This document shows, in pieces, positions 13,655 to 25,943 of a stretch of 64,000 nucleotides of DNA. The stretch's first letter is position 1; every line of letters starts with the position of its first letter. Made by a program: the position numbers and the translations under genes. The stretch is from Dictyophora rubrovolvata (lineage: Eukaryota > Basidiomycota > Agaricomycetes > Phallales > Phallaceae), in assembly GCA_029959195.1 (NCBI GenBank), contig CP114127.1, positions 1,550,001-1,614,000 on the forward strand. The letters run 5' to 3'. The notes beneath the pieces are model-generated. The model was given only the letters and a program-made list of their open reading frames with translations, was not told where the DNA came from and did no database searches.

Positions 13655-13659
13655 AGCAT
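13648..13659 (-). promoter_or_regulatory. Minimal uORF overlapping the GPHR start
   Basis: ATG CTA TGT TAG begins 5 bases before the main ATG (13654) in another frame and stops just inside the coding region. Such an arrangement would reduce or gate initiation if the transcript begins upstream of it. This depends on the GPHR start being correct. Confidence 0.4.
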
Positions 13660-13840
13660 AGTCTGCCGAGAATTCAAATTCAGACTCCGCTGGCACCGGG
13701 ACTAGTCTTGTCCAGTGCGCAGCCCGTAAGTTCGACAGAACAGCGCTTTTTAGACAGTAGTCAAGATCGCAAAAGTCATTTTTATAAAAACTACTGCGAG
13801 GTTAGTTTCAAATTTCTTTACTTCCTTATCAGTCACCCCA

Positions 13841-14855
13841 ATGCATGCTGACAGTTCGTCGAGGACAGATCCTGCCATGATCATTCTCAACGAAAAACAG
13901 CCCCCACCGCCGCCATACCAGTACTCTTCACCTCCACAAGCCTTAGTGCCAAATGTCATCAGCTTAGCCCCTCCCCCGTTCATTATTCGACGTCAAGCAC
14001 CAAAACTCGGCACTATGCCACCGCATATTTTGCTCAGGATCGTCAATTCTCTCTTTCCCAGTCCATCTGTCGATGCGACAGTGCACAGGAAGATTCTCTA
14101 TTGGCTCGCTATGAGTCTTCGGCTAGTCTCGCGAGGGATGTATGTTGGTAAGGATACAGTCGTCGTCAAATTCCCCTTGAACGGAACTCTTGACAAAGAC
14201 ACTTCTTTTGATTTAGCGTGCATGCACACTCTACGATCGGCCTATCTGAACTCATACTCTGAACAAGTCAAACCGCCGTACACAACAAATCCATTTCCAC
14301 CCTTTCCTGCATCTCCTGATTCATCGCCAGTCCTATGCTCAGGCAATCGAGAAACTCGAGTGTTGGATCTATATATCGCTCTCAAAGTTCGAGAGGATGT
14401 TTGGGCGGATGAGACAGAGTTACATCTCGAAAGGGACGAGTCGTTTAAAGATTTGTTCGATCTAATGCAGGTACTACACCTAACATCCTGTTCTTCATAA
14501 AGCCCTTGACCGTATTTTGTTATCATAGCCCAAAAGTCGTACTGAAGACTTGCTTTTGCAATATTCCCCAGACCTGATTACCACTTCCGCCCTGACACGT
14601 CGGTCAAAAGTGCCGATCCCCTTCTCCAGCCTATCAATCAGCTTCTCTCCCCGATCAGTGAGCAAACGAGTTATATTACTCAATATTAATCTAATCTAAT
14701 ACATTTTTTTTCATTAGTTAGGTTTAATTCTTTCTTCCAACGGCCAAAAACGAACGATCGTCCAATGCTATAGAGAAAGGGGTGAGAAGCTAGAAGCCGG
14801 TGCCAAGCGGCTGGCCAAGGAACTCGAAAGATGGACAGCCCAACAAACAGCATAG
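13841..14855 (+). CDS. Conserved hypothetical protein, proline-rich N-terminus
   Basis: There are three exons: 13841-14469, about 14530-14659, and 14717-14855. The introns are GTACTA...TCATAG and GTGAGC...CATTAG. The N-terminus carries PPPPPYQYSSPPQ. A hydrophobic stretch with F-box-like spacing, MPPHILLRIVNSLFPSPS ... LAMSLRLVSRGMYVG, follows at about residues 60-105. The C-terminus is charged and helical, ending KRLAKELERWTAQQTA. The MPPHILLRIV/LRLVSRGMY pair suggests a divergent F-box fold, but the function is unknown. It is divergent from GPHR with 186 bases between start codons. Confidence 0.7.
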
Positions 14856-15106
14856 TATTCATTGGACACTTATTCATGCAACCTATCCATCTCACCACCA
14901 TCCTTTCTTTTTATGACTAGCTTTACACTATTATCCCTGTATCAGTACCATATCGTTTTTTAAATTCACGACAAACTGCTGTATGATAATATATTGTATC
15001 GGAAGAACTTTTATCTTTATTATAATAATAATTCAAATCACGCCACCCAAAATACATGACGTGCGTGTATTCCATATTTGTGTTGAAGGGTAGGGCTATG
15101 TAGGGG

Positions 15107-16205
15107 TCACGGGGGCAATTCTACATCTTCGGGGCTATTCAATAATCTTCCTTCCATCCCACCTTCTACCATGAGAGTTTGTCCAGTGACATGCCCTGAC
15201 AACGTAGGTGACGCAAGAACCACGACCTGAGTGGCGACGTCCCGAGCATCGGCGATCTTCTTAAGGGGTGTGCTATGTGGGAAGGGAAATATCAGATACC
15301 ATGCTATGTACATAGGCATAGGCATATTGCATCGCAAATATGAAACTTACGTGGCTAAAGAACGATACATGACTTTACGATCTTTCATCGCCTCTTCAGC
15401 CATCGGTGTCTTTACCCAGCCGGGAGCGACACAATTAACACGACCCCTCGGTGCGATTTTCACGATCTCGTTCTTAAGAGATAGAGTGAATCCGTACATC
15501 ATCGCTTTTTTTGAAGAGAGTAAATATGTCAACCGGTCAGTATATCATCATAACCATTGAAAGTTTCGTTCTCACCGCTTTTCGCAGAAGCATAATCTGC
15601 ATGATTAGCCTCTCCATATTTTCCAGCAGTACTCCCAATAGACACAATAGCAGCTATACTCTTCTGACTTTCTGATGCCCCTCTTAAGATCTTCAAAAAT
15701 TCTCTCGCTAACAAGAAATGAGACGTAAGATTAGCGTTTAACGTGCGGGTCCAATGTTCAAGGGTCATATCCGCCATTGAAATATCAGCGACAGGCCACA
15801 GCCCATGACCTAGAACGAGTATCTGAATCGGAGAATAATCACTCGGGGCAGTGTCGTAAATCCTTTTGACATCGTCTTCCGATGTGACATCCGCTTGAAC
15901 TAGCGAAAGCGTGTTTGGGTACTTTACGATAAGCGGGTCGAATGCTGCTTTGTTAGTTTTGTATTGACCGAGAACTTTAGCACCCTGTTCTTGGTTGATG
16001 GGTATGGTGGATATCATTAGTGTGTGCAGTTTATATGGTTTTGATAGGGGATTACCTAGGAAAAGTTCGATAATAGCGAGTCCTATGCCTCCGCTACCGC
16101 CTAGTCATTGGATGTAGTACTAGTATGAATAATTGGACCGTATGAATGACATTATCTTGACTTACCAGTTACAAGAACATGCGCATTCTCCAATCCTAAA
16201 TCCAT
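15107..16205 (-). CDS. Short-chain dehydrogenase/reductase (classical SDR)
   Basis: The start MDLGLENAHVLVTG is spliced at about 16166 to GGSGGIGLAIIELFL, giving the TGxxxGIG cofactor motif. Next come PINQEQGAKVLGQY, QADVTSEDDV (the D that follows strand 3), LVLGHGLWPVADIS in the NAG position, the catalytic Ser in IVSIGSTAGKYG, and the Y-x3-K motif in DYASAKS. PGWVKTPMAEEAM follows, then TLSGHVTGQTLMVEGGM near the C-terminus. All active-site residues are present. The substrate cannot be told from sequence. It is divergent from catalase across about 600 bases. Confidence 0.9.
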
Positions 16206-16803
16206 TGAATTGGGTGAATGTATTTGTGAGAAGTATGAAAGTGCAGTCTTGCACCAACGACGGTGTTTTCCCAGCGTCCAATCGAAACTCTCGCTTGGTT
16301 GGGCTTTTGTGTACGTAAACCGAATTACGTATTGTGGGCCTGCGACCTTCGTCATCATGATCCAGTAAAAAAAAGGAGTCTGGTGCCGGCGGTTTGACGT
16401 CAAGAAAAGAGAAACGAAATAGTATGTCCGGATTCCCAGTTCCAGAACAGACTGTCTGACAATGGAAAGTGTCATGAAATTAGCCGACGACAAAGACTAG
16501 CAGAGGGGCCCGTGGGTTGTACATACATCCTGCTTCAAATTTCCAACTCTAATTAAAGTTCATTTTTTTTGTATTTTATAGGAACTCAACGTCTTACCCA
16601 TGGGGTGCCTGGATGAGGAAACGAATGTGGAACTAAATAGTATCCGCGTCATCCGTAAACCCAAGTGCCCCGTCGGCTGGCTCCCAAAAGTCTTAAACGT
16701 TCATCAGCCTCTACATCACTGACAAAATCTGTTATACCGCGCCTGTAGTTAGCGGTAAATAGCGGCATATTATTAAAAAGAAAAACTCCCTCGCCTTTTG
16801 AAC
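16206..16803. other. Divergent promoter region between SDR and catalase
   Basis: No ORF looks real here. A T-rich block and TTTTATAGG near 16575 lie about 225 bases from the catalase start. The two oxidative-metabolism genes may share control elements. Confidence 0.4.
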
Positions 16804-19636
16804 AATGTCCACCACCTTTAACGCCCTTAAAGTTGCTGCCATGAACATTACAGAGACTAAAAAGATTAAAGACCTTACTCAGGAAATCACTGTTCCTCCT
16901 AAAGGAGAGAAAATGACAACGGATTATGGTGTCAAGATTCATGATCCGGACAACTGGTAAGTAGTTCTTTTTGCCTTTTGTTTGATGATAAAGGACTCAT
17001 CTCCTCTATTATTCACATCAAAGGTTGCATGTAATTAACGACAAAACCTACGGACCTGCCTTGCTCGAAGATTCCATCGGAAGAGAAAAAATCCACCGCT
17101 TCGATCACGAGCGTATTCCGGAGCGTGTTGTCCATGCTAGAGGAACCGGTGCTCATGGCTATTTTGAAGTTTTCGATAATAGCATGGAAAAATATACGCT
17201 GGCTAAGGTTCTTACTGATCCGAGTAGGAAAACACCTACTTTTGTGCGGTTCTCTACTGTACAGGGAAGTCGTGGTAGTGCGGATACTGGTGCGCATTTT
17301 TTAAAAGAAGTTTGGCATTCTTTAATATTGTGGATCTAGTTCGTGACGTTAGAGGATTTGCTACCAAATTTTATACTGAAGAAGGAAATTGGGATCTTGT
17401 TGGGTGTGTATGATTAAGCATATCTCAATTCGAACTTTGTTTTACATAGCTCATCTCCCGTCAGGAACAATATCCCTGTCTTTTTCATCCAAGATGGAAT
17501 AAAATTTCCCGATATTATTCACGCAGTAAAACCTGAACCGAAAAACGAGGTATAAATTATTCTAACTTGACACTTAACACTCTATCAACTCAAACCGTAA
17601 AATCGATAGGTCCCGCAAGGTCAAACTGCCGTATGTATACATCTCCGAACGAAGAAAATTGCGAACAAAGCTGACAGTCAAAACGATGGTAGCACAATAA
17701 CTTTTGGGATTTTGCTCACTTGCAACCGGAGACGACGCACATGCTCTGCTGGATCATGTCCGACCGCGCCATTCCCAGGAGCTATAGAACTATGCAAGGT
17801 TTCGGCGTTAACACTTATACGCTAATGAATGCCAATTCGAAACGCGTTTTCGTGAAATTTCATTGGTTGCCTGAACTCGGTGTTCATAGTCTGGTGTGGG
17901 ATGAGGCCTTGAAGATTGCCGGTCAAGATCCAGGTTAGTTAAGAAAACGCGATACAACTATGATATTTATTTTCGCAAAATTTGCTTAATACCCTCTTCT
18001 CGCAGATTTTCACAGAAAAGATCTCGAAGAGGCTATTAATAACGGTGCATTCCCTGAATACACTTTCGCAGTTCAAATTATCGAAGAGGCTGATCAACAC
18101 AAGTTTGATTTCGAGTACGTACATTCCGAGTATTATGCCGCGTTTTGAGCAAAATTCTAATTGTCGGTGGAACATTAGTATCCTCGATGCTACAAAGATA
18201 TGGCCCGAAGATCTCGTTCCTCTCAAGAAAATCGGCAGAATGGTTCTGAACCGAACTGTAGACGAGTTTTTCACGGCAACGGAACAGGAACGTATAAGTT
18301 TTTCGCTTTCTCCAAAAGTGCCAGCCCGAACTGAACTGAGAGGAAAACATCTTTAGATAGCATTTTGTACAAGCCACGTTGTCCCAGGCATCGGCTTCTC
18401 CGACGACCCTCTTCTTCAAAGCAGAAATTTCTCATACTTTGATACGCAAATTTCGCGTCTCGGTATTAATTGGGAAGAGTTGCCTATCAACAGACCTATC
18501 TGTCCCGTATTCAACTTTAACAGAGACGGAAAAATGAGACATAGAATCACGAATTCTAAAGTCAATTATTATCCAAACAGATTCGCAGAGATCAGTCCTG
18601 TACCTAAAGAGATGGGTGGTTATGCATTGTATGTGATGCCTTGCGTTATGGTGTTTTTTGGTTCATAACGTGTTCTTAGCCACCGTGACAACATAAATGG
18701 GATCAAAGAACGAATTCGTGGACCCAAGTTCCAAGAACATTTCAACCAGGCCCAATTGTTCTACAACTCTATGAGCGCACACGAGAAATCCCATATGATT
18801 AAGGCATTCACTTTTGAGCTGTCTCACTGCGACGATCCAGTAGTTTACAAAGGAATGTGCGAACGTCTTCAAGATATCGACTTTGAATTAGCTCGCCAAG
18901 TCGCTCTCAATGTCGACGGTCCAGAACCAAACAAGAACGTCAGACCGAACCATGGCAAAATCGCGAAGGGACTTTCTCAGATGGAGTATATCCCCGAAAC
19001 GCCAACTATCAAAGGACGCAGAATCGCAATCCTTGTTGCGGATGGATTCAATTCCACCGAAGTCACTCAGATTCGTGGTGCACTTAAAGTTGGGATGGCT
19101 ACTACCTGGATAATTGGTCCGCGTCGAGGGGCTGTGTACGGTGCCGGTGAAACTGCTGGATCTAGCTCCGGAACGTCCGCCGACCATTCGTTTGACTCCA
19201 TGCGGTCTACTATGTTTGATGCTATTATCATTCCTTCTGGACAGGCTCATATCGCAACCTTGGCCAAAACGGCAAGGGCTATTCATTGGATTAGGGAAGC
19301 CTTTGGACATTTAAAGCCTATCGGGGCTGTGGGCGGTGAAGGTGATTTTAGCTTCCAATCGTATCTTTGAACAAACGTTGAAATCCTTTTATAGCTATAA
19401 CTCTTTTGAGGGACGTTGTGCAATTGCCGGGTATTCAGTATCCCATCGAGGGGTCCGGAGAAGAAGTTATTGACAGCTATGGAGTAATTACTACTAAAAA
19501 GCTGTCTTTGACCAAAGAAGCGTTTAGGTTGGTGAAAGGAGATGCAACTTTTGTAGGTAAATTTGGTTTAGCTGTTGCCATGCATCGCAACTTCCAGAGA
19601 GAAACGGATGGATTGGCTGGACGAGTGTCTTATTAA
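16804..19636 (+). CDS. Large-subunit catalase with C-terminal DJ-1/PfpI-like domain
   Basis: This is a clade 2 (HPII-like) haem catalase breaking down hydrogen peroxide. It starts [17 protein letters not shown]. The catalytic His lies in [16 protein letters not shown] and the Asn in [11 protein letters not shown]. Other conserved parts are [31 protein letters not shown]-like [16 protein letters not shown], and [14 protein letters not shown]. The haem-proximal Tyr lies in [14 protein letters not shown] (about 18420-18465), followed by [15 protein letters not shown]. From about 19010 the tail [14 protein letters not shown] ... [12 protein letters not shown] is the flavodoxin-like domain typical of large catalases. 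It ends [15 protein letters not shown] at 19636. At 18290 a GTATAAG donor gives [17 protein letters not shown] across the junction. No signal peptide is seen, suggesting an intracellular enzyme. Confidence 0.93.
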
Positions 19637-19848
19637 GGCTCAGAGACTTTGTTTTCTTTCTCTCAAAAATGCAATGTAAAAAATGTGATTTGTACTCTAG
19701 CCATACGTAAATGCGTGTATTATAGATTGATCATAGAACAGATTGAGTTTTGTTAAGGGCCGTCCGTTGATTAGCGCACACGTCTTTCCCACCCCTCGTC
19801 ATGATCGCGTAAAATCTCTTGGTGTGCAAACCTTTCGACGTCGGACTC

Positions 19849-20386
19849 ATGTCTACGACAGATTCGCAACATCATGCGTATAGTGCGGCAGACAAACTTC
19901 GGCCAGATCACAAGAAGATCTCAGAGGCGTTTGCTGTTTTGTCCGAAGAACTACCTCGTCTCTCGAACTTGGATACTAACGGGGTTATCCAGGTTTTGGA
20001 GAACTTGCGAACAGAAGTGAAGAACAGTATACAAATCCAAAGGAATTTTACGGATATTTTGGATGCCCGGTTGACTAAAGTACAAGAAAGCGTGGATTCT
20101 CTGAATAAGAGGCTGGACAGCTTTGAATCGCTGCCAGTGCCTCGTCTCAACTCGAGAAACGACATAGACTCTAGGACTCATTCCGTTCACGACAGCCCTA
20201 TTTCAACAGAAAAAGAAGAACAGTGGGTTGCATTCTTTTTTACTATGGTTCTGCTTTAACAGTTGTGCTAGTTACACACATCAAGCTCCTCCACGCCACC
20301 ACCCACCGAGCAACCGGTCATTAGAAAGTACAATCAATATCTTGTCAACGTGTGGGATTGACTTCGCTGACCCAAACAAATTATAG
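19849..20386 (+). CDS. Small coiled-coil hypothetical protein
   Basis: The ATG at 19849 gives MSTTDSQHHAYSAADKLRPD, then about 80 helical residues with heptad-like spacing (LSEELPRLSNL ... ILDARLTKVQESVDSLNKRL). A short intron (GTGGGT...TAACAG, about 20224-20263) joins to a His/Pro-rich segment and STCGIDFADPNKL, stopping at 20386. Coiled coil is the only structural call. No family is recognised. Confidence 0.6.
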
Positions 20387-21132
20387 AAAAGACTAGAATA
20401 TTTCAAGGGCCAAGTGGTGCTCTTATTGTCATAATTGGCTCAATGATACCAATACTGATAGCGCTGTATTGGCCTAATGTATTTGAATAATGTAAGATTA
20501 CGTTGATTTCTTTATGGTGTATATATTATACTGAAGGGCAGAATCAGGGATAAAAATGACATATCACTTCTGGATCAGGACTGAATTTTGCTGTTTTTTT
20601 TTGGTATGCGACGTCGAATCGGGGGAATGGGATATATATACGGATTGCCCACACAATGGACGTACTGCGTTATCTCTCGTATGACAACGACCATGTACGT
20701 GTCGGATGCTTTCAAACACTTACATAACGCCTTCAAATAACTCAAGTGGACATTCAGCTTATCTCACACCTGACAACGAGTAATACCAAGAATTGCGACG
20801 CTTTTCTTCACCCTGAGAAAATAAACAATTTACAGCCCGATGTTATTATGTCCAGCCGTCCTCCATTCCGTGAATATGTCCACTGGGCAGTGCAACACCA
20901 CAGCAAAGGACCGGTCCGTTCAACAAAACATGGGCACACAGCTCCTTCCCTATATAAAAGGTGCCAGGCTTCGCGTTTTAAACCCACACAACTGCTTCAG
21001 TCACTCTTTGACACATTTCTTCTTCTCACATAACATCGCGTGCCACATTATCAAGTTTCAAACTATCAAATATTTCTCATCATGGTAATGTGATCTCACA
21101 CTTTGCTCCCAAACAGTGCATCTTTAATGATT
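20387..21132. other. Intergenic with strong TATA box for the following ORF
   Basis: TATATAAAAG lies at 20951-20960, about 180 bases before the zinc-finger ORF. An ATG at 21080 followed by GTAATG could start a leader exon, but it does not join in frame to the ORF. No other gene is seen. Confidence 0.45.
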
Positions 21133-21657
21133 ATGTCTTTTAATAAGGCTCAAGGACGCATTGCGCAGTTCAGAATTTATACCGACGAGGAGCGAGCAGC
21201 CATTTATGAATCAATGGTCAAGGAACATCCCCGTAAAGAGAGGGAGAAAAAATACAATCAGATTTGCTCCCAAAACGGGGGAAATTTAATTGACCTTCTC
21301 TTTGAGAAGGAAATTCACGAGGAGAAGGAGGCATGTCGTTGTCTATACATGTTTCCTCTCACGGGAGAAGCCTGTGACAGGCTTCTGAGGGATACAAGCA
21401 GGCGTAATCGGCATAGACACCTAGCTATTCATGCCGAATCTGAGGAGGGGATGCTCACCTCTGGACAGATCGGCATGGAAAGTGCGGTGATGATGAGACG
21501 ATTGCCCAAGTTAAAAATGGCTTGTAGGATAGACGGGTGCGATTTTCGGGAAGAGGTTTGGAATATATTCAAGGCGCAAAACAAGCATGAGAAGGAAAAG
21601 CATGGAAAGAAAGGGAGGAATAAAGCTCAAAAGGCTGGGCAGAGGAGCAGGAAGTGA
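21133..21657 (+). CDS. Repeat-family ORF with C2H2-like zinc finger (intact copy A)
   Basis: The 174-residue reading frame MSFNKAQGRIAQFRIYTDEE... is highly charged. Near the C-terminus CRIDGCDF ... QNKHEKEKH has C-x4-C-x15-H-x4-H spacing, close to a classical C2H2 finger. An earlier part has EACRCLYMF ... RHRHLAIH, another possible metal site. The tail is Lys/Arg-rich (GKKGRNKAQKAGQRSRK). Two degraded relatives lie at about 24.4-25.2 kb, so this belongs to a dispersed family, perhaps part of a mobile element. An upstream ATG at 21127 (MIMSFN) is an alternative start. A TATA box at 20951 suggests the copy can be transcribed. Confidence 0.55.
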   Translation: MSFNKAQGRIAQFRIYTDEERAAIYESMVKEHPRKEREKKYNQICSQNGGNLIDLLFEKEIHEEKEACRCLYMFPLTGEACDRLLRDTSRRNRHRHLAIHAESEEGMLTSGQIGMESAVMMRRLPKLKMACRIDGCDFREEVWNIFKAQNKHEKEKHGKKGRNKAQKAGQRSRK

Positions 21658-22168
21658 GGCTTTTCAGGAGCTGAAGGGCAGGATGGAGACGGATCATGGA
21701 TGGAATGTGATCTGAAAGGGAAAAACTGAAAGAGGTTATGAAACTCTTTATTGATCCTTTGTTCTAACAAAGGAAAAACGTTACATGTATTTAAATCCGT
21801 TGGAGTGCAGTGGGAGCAACAACGAGATGTCAATCGATATATGCCAGTGATTCAATAATCTAGAGGGATAGAGTCTCTTCGTGATTCCACTAGTATGCCA
21901 TTGACACCATCTCATCGTGAAAGTCAACGTATGCATGAAATAATTTAGGAATAGTGTTGAAATGTGAATTTCCGGTTACGATGTTTACTTGAATCAAACT
22001 TGAAAGTCTCCTGAACAAAGCCAGTCTGGACTCTGAGTCGACGACTGTCGGATGACATCAATGTTAGAAAAGCACGTGTTTTCGGATGGGCCACGGCAAC
22101 CGGATACTGCCGAATCCAAGACGCTTAACGCAAGCTTTACGTCCTCCCTTCACTAGCTGCCGGTTCCA
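21658..22168. other. Intergenic
   Basis: This is the 3' flank of the repeat-family ORF (similarity to copy C continues to about 21700) and the promoter of the hydratase gene. No gene is seen. Confidence 0.4.
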
Positions 22169-23428
22169 ATGTCTAATAATCAGACGCAACCAAACTTGGT
22201 TTCAGTAACATATCCTAGAGAAAATGTAGCGTTAGTGGCCCTTAATCGGTGAGTCTTTTTCAAGTTTCATATTTTGCTTTTATGATTATGATTGCAGTCC
22301 GCCAGTCAACGCATTTCATCAGCCGTAAGCTAATCTAACACATTCTCGTGTTAGATCACCCAGATTTATTCTTTAACAAAATTACAGTTTTTGGGAAGAA
22401 CTAGGTTTAAAGTTCAACGAGTTGGGAAAAGATGGTAGTGTTAGGGCTATTGTTCTGGCTTCAGCACTGTCCAAGTATTTTACCGCCGGCTTGGACCGTA
22501 TGTTTTCGGTCATACTCGATTTTATAATCGTATGGCGCTCATAGCTATGTCACTTGTTAAGTGCTGTCGGCAGCGTCATCTCTAAAAATGTCCATCGATT
22601 CCGATCCAGCACGCAAAGCGAGAGAACATAGGGAGTCAATTTTGGTATGTACATATAAGGTTCACCTCTGAGTTTACATGTACTCAATTGATTATTTTGT
22701 TTATCATCTAGCGCTTTCAATCTTGCATCTCTCAAATTGAGCATGTTCCGCAACCTGTTATCGCAGCTGTGAACGGTTACGCTTTAGGCTTGGCGATTGA
22801 CATTTTATCCGCGTGCGATATCCGGTATGCTACACCTTCTACTATCTTTGCGGTCAAGGTAGGAAAGTTCCTGTGTTTGTATCACAGACGTGGATTGCCC
22901 AACATGTTTGCATTTTCTAGGAAGTAGATGCAGGACTGGCCTCTGACATTGGAACACTGGCGCGTCTTCCAAAAATTACAGGTAATGAAAGCACACTCCG
23001 AGAATTAGCTTATACAGCACGGAATTTCAGTGCGGAAGAAGCTTTACAATTCGGTTTTGTTGGGAAGATTGTCCAAGGTGGAAAGGAGGAAGTTGTAAAT
23101 GCTGCTATTGAGACCGCGAGTATTATTGCTTCCAAGTCGCCTGTTGCAGTAGTTGGTACGAAGCATCTGTTAATTCACTCAAGGGATCATAGGTATGCGC
23201 GCGCTCGGGCTCACCTTTTTCTTTATTTTATTTAAAATTCGAAAGCGTCCCGGAGAATTTGGATTATACCGCCACTTGGAATTCCGCTCATTTGCAGACA
23301 AAGGTTCGCACGTCTGCTACATAAGTTATATAACCTCAATAAATCCTATTATACAGGACATTGAGGACTCAATCAAGGGTTTTACGCAAAACAAACCTCC
23401 GAAATTCCGTGATCTTCCCAAACTCTGA
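22169..23428 (+). CDS. Enoyl-CoA hydratase/isomerase family protein (ECH1/dienoyl-CoA isomerase-like)
   Basis: The start is MSNNQTQPNLVSVTYPREN. The crotonase fold is clear: VALVALNRPPVNAFHQPFW, IVLASALSKYFTAGLD (oxyanion-hole strand), HVPQPVIAAVNGYALGLAID, LSACDIRYATPSTIFAVKEV, DAGLASDIGTLARLPK, ARNFSAEEALQFGFVGKIV, ASKSPVAVVGTKHLLIHSRD. The acidic residues in VDAGLASDIG match the Glu/Asp of Δ3,5-Δ2,4-dienoyl-CoA isomerases in fatty-acid β-oxidation. The C-terminus KPPKFRDLPKL has no clear peroxisomal SKL. About six short introns were followed. Confidence 0.9.
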
Positions 23429-24369
23429 AACTCCGACTCGGATACTGAAGGAAAGGGGTCGAGATTATGCGGTCGCGACCTAATGCTCGTCTTCCCTCAG
23501 AGTTTATTTTATTCTAATTTTATGTTGTTTTGCACATGTGTCCTTGAAGTTCCGGTGTGGGATTCCAGACAACCTTTTCAACCTGGTTCAGTCAAACAAA
23601 TGCACGCAAATATTCTCCGAGGACATTGCTCCTTAGCGGATCTTTCTGTCATTATTGGTGATCTAGGGAGACGCATGTACATATACATACTGTGTCAGTA
23701 AATAAATATCCGGGCCAGACACCCAGATACTCAGACTGCAGAGGTTCAACGCTCCATCTCGACGGTAGACATCTGTTGTGTTCATTTTGACAAGTACTAG
23801 AAAATATGTCTTTCAGCCCTACTGTGTTCAGCGGAGCACGTAACTGGAAATCTTAAAAGAGTCAGTAGAACCGGTTCCTTTGACTTTATTGGTCTCTAAA
23901 CTTCGTAATGGATTTTCGGTGCTCAATGCTTCTCCGCGGATGGAGCACAGTTCCACTCTGGAGTAGTGGCCACATGGGCAGATGTGTGTGCTATTCTCAC
24001 CCTTATCGTTGAGGAGCTTACGAAGTGGTCTGACGACGGTCACTCTTCGTATCAATTTTATTTGCATCTGTACGAGAATTCAAATAGTACACAACCGTTC
24101 GTGGCTATGTTCAATAACCACTTGAATAAACTGCGTCCCATCCCATCTTGCAAGCTCCTGTTGATTAATTATTACAAGGGTCAATAGAAGATGTCTAATC
24201 CAAAGGATACAATTCATATTAACAATTTGTCAAAAACACTTTCCCTCGATGGGGAGGGGACGCATGAACTATTTTATAATAAAAAACACCTCATAACTTT
24301 TGACTCCATATTCCCTCATTCAAAAATGCGTCACAGACTTTTCCCGCGAGAGGGGAAGTGTATTACCGT
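23429..24369. other. Gene-poor stretch
   Basis: An ORF at 23966-24187 (+) lacks supporting features. Nothing is confidently coding. Confidence 0.4.
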
Positions 24370-24680
24370 CAGGAAATTTATCGTGCCGATCTGTCCAGAA
24401 GTGAGCATCCCCTCCTCAGACTCGGCATGAATGGCTAGATGTCTATGCCGATTACGCCTGCTTATGTCGCTCAGAAACCTGTCAGAGACTTTTCCCGTCA
24501 GAGGGGGCATGTATAGACAACGACACGCCTCCTTCTCCTCGTGAATCTCCTTCTCAAAGAGAAGGTCAATTAAATTTCCCCCGTTTTGGGAGCAAATCTG
24601 ATTGTACTTTTTCTCCCTCTCTTTACGGGGATGTTCCTTGACCATAGATTCATAAACGGCATATCGCTCAAGGACTCATT
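24331..24680 (-). pseudogene. Degraded copy B of the repeat-family zinc-finger ORF
   Basis: It matches copy A from the EERAAIYES region through SEEGMLTSGQIG. Similarity begins around 24660 and fades near 24390. It lacks the C-terminal zinc-finger segment and the N-terminal start. It faces away from copy C, forming a large inverted repeat with about 70 bases between. Confidence 0.7.
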
Positions 24681-25230
24681 GCGCAGTGCATAACTTATAC
24701 CGACGAAGGAGTGAGAGGCCATTTATGAATCAATGGTCAAGGAATATCCCCGTAAAGAGAGGGAGAAAAAGTACAACCAGATTTGCTCCCAAAACGGGGG
24801 AAATTTAATTGACCTTCTCTTTGAGAAGGAGATTCACGAGGGGAAAGAGGCATGTCGTTGTCTATACATGTTTCCTCTCACGGGAGAAGCCTATGACAGA
24901 CTTCTGAAGGACACAAGCAGACGTAATCGGCATAGACATCTAGCTATTCATGCCGAATCTGAGGAGGGGATGCTCACCTCTGGACAGATCGGCATGGTGA
25001 ATGCGCTGACGATAATTGCCTGAAATTCGTTAAGTGGTGTGATATCGACAGGTGCGATTTTCAAGAGCGGGGTCGGGGGAAGAATAAGGTGAAGGAAAAT
25101 CATGAGAGAAAGTTGGTCGTTGCAAAGATGTGTGCAGGAGAGAGATGGGAGAAGAAACTTCAAAAGGCTGGGTCGGGGGACATAGGTAGGGATGGAGGGA
25201 ATGAAGACGAATTGATTGTGGGGAATGAGG
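24681..25230 (+). pseudogene. Degraded copy C of the repeat-family zinc-finger ORF
   Basis: It matches copy A from CAAGGACTCATTGCGCAGT (24668) onward. The frame reads MVKEYPRKEREKKYNQ ... GQIGMVNALTIIA and then stops at 25023. Similarity at DNA level continues past the stop, through CTTCAAAAGGCTGGG near 25157, so the C-terminal finger is lost by frame changes and stops. Confidence 0.7.
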
Positions 25231-25943
25231 GTATCATGCTCTGTGTATATATACGTCTCTGATTATGGACATATGCCGTTCATACCCCTTGGTCCAGATG
25301 GCGTGAAGTCCGTTGGAGCTGTGGACAACTCCATATCAGCCTTGATGTGTCCCAAAAAATCATATGAAACGGGAACTCAAGATGATGTACACGGACAATA
25401 TGATAATGAGTCATTATCGAAATGTCCAAGACTTACTTCCTGTCCCATGATCATTGTGCCGCATCGGACTGCTTTGCTCCTGTCTCTCCAGATCCAGGAG
25501 TTTACCAACACTAAGATCAACCGGATTTCATGTTTAAATATTTTTGTTATCTTAGAAGCAGAGGTCGCCATCGAAGGACTCCGTTCCTTTTTCGCAAACC
25601 TAAATATGACTATTACATTACTAGCTTCCGCAGTTCGACGCTGGAACCTCTGTATACCACCAACTGGCAGCTTATCTGTCGCCTTTCTATTGTTGGATTC
25701 ACATCTAGCGCAGCAATGCAGACGTTTAGAGAGACTTGAAAGTCTTCTTGACGAGCGCTGCCTTGCCTTACGATAACGAGGCCAACAATTCCTTTTGATA
25801 TACTTCATATAATTCTCTTTTAGTCATTGACGCGTATTTGCTTTATTATACATACTTGACAATTATCTTATTTTATACGTTGAAACTACAAGAGAAAGCG
25901 GAATTTTTAGGATTTAGAGATACACAGAAAATAAAGTGTTTTA
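25231..25943. other. Region of overlapping open frames, no supported gene
   Basis: A 186-codon plus-strand frame (25216-25776) and a 143-codon minus-strand frame overlap. Neither shows a recognisable domain. See rejected items. Confidence 0.35.

Noticed and set aside
23966-24187. 73-codon ORF starting MATWADVCAILTLIVEEL
   Set aside because: No family match or transcript signals. Probably chance.
25216-25808. 186-codon plus-strand ORF and overlapping 143-codon minus-strand ORF
   Set aside because: Several frames are open at once, which suggests a stop-poor stretch rather than a gene. No domain, signal peptide or convincing intron was found.
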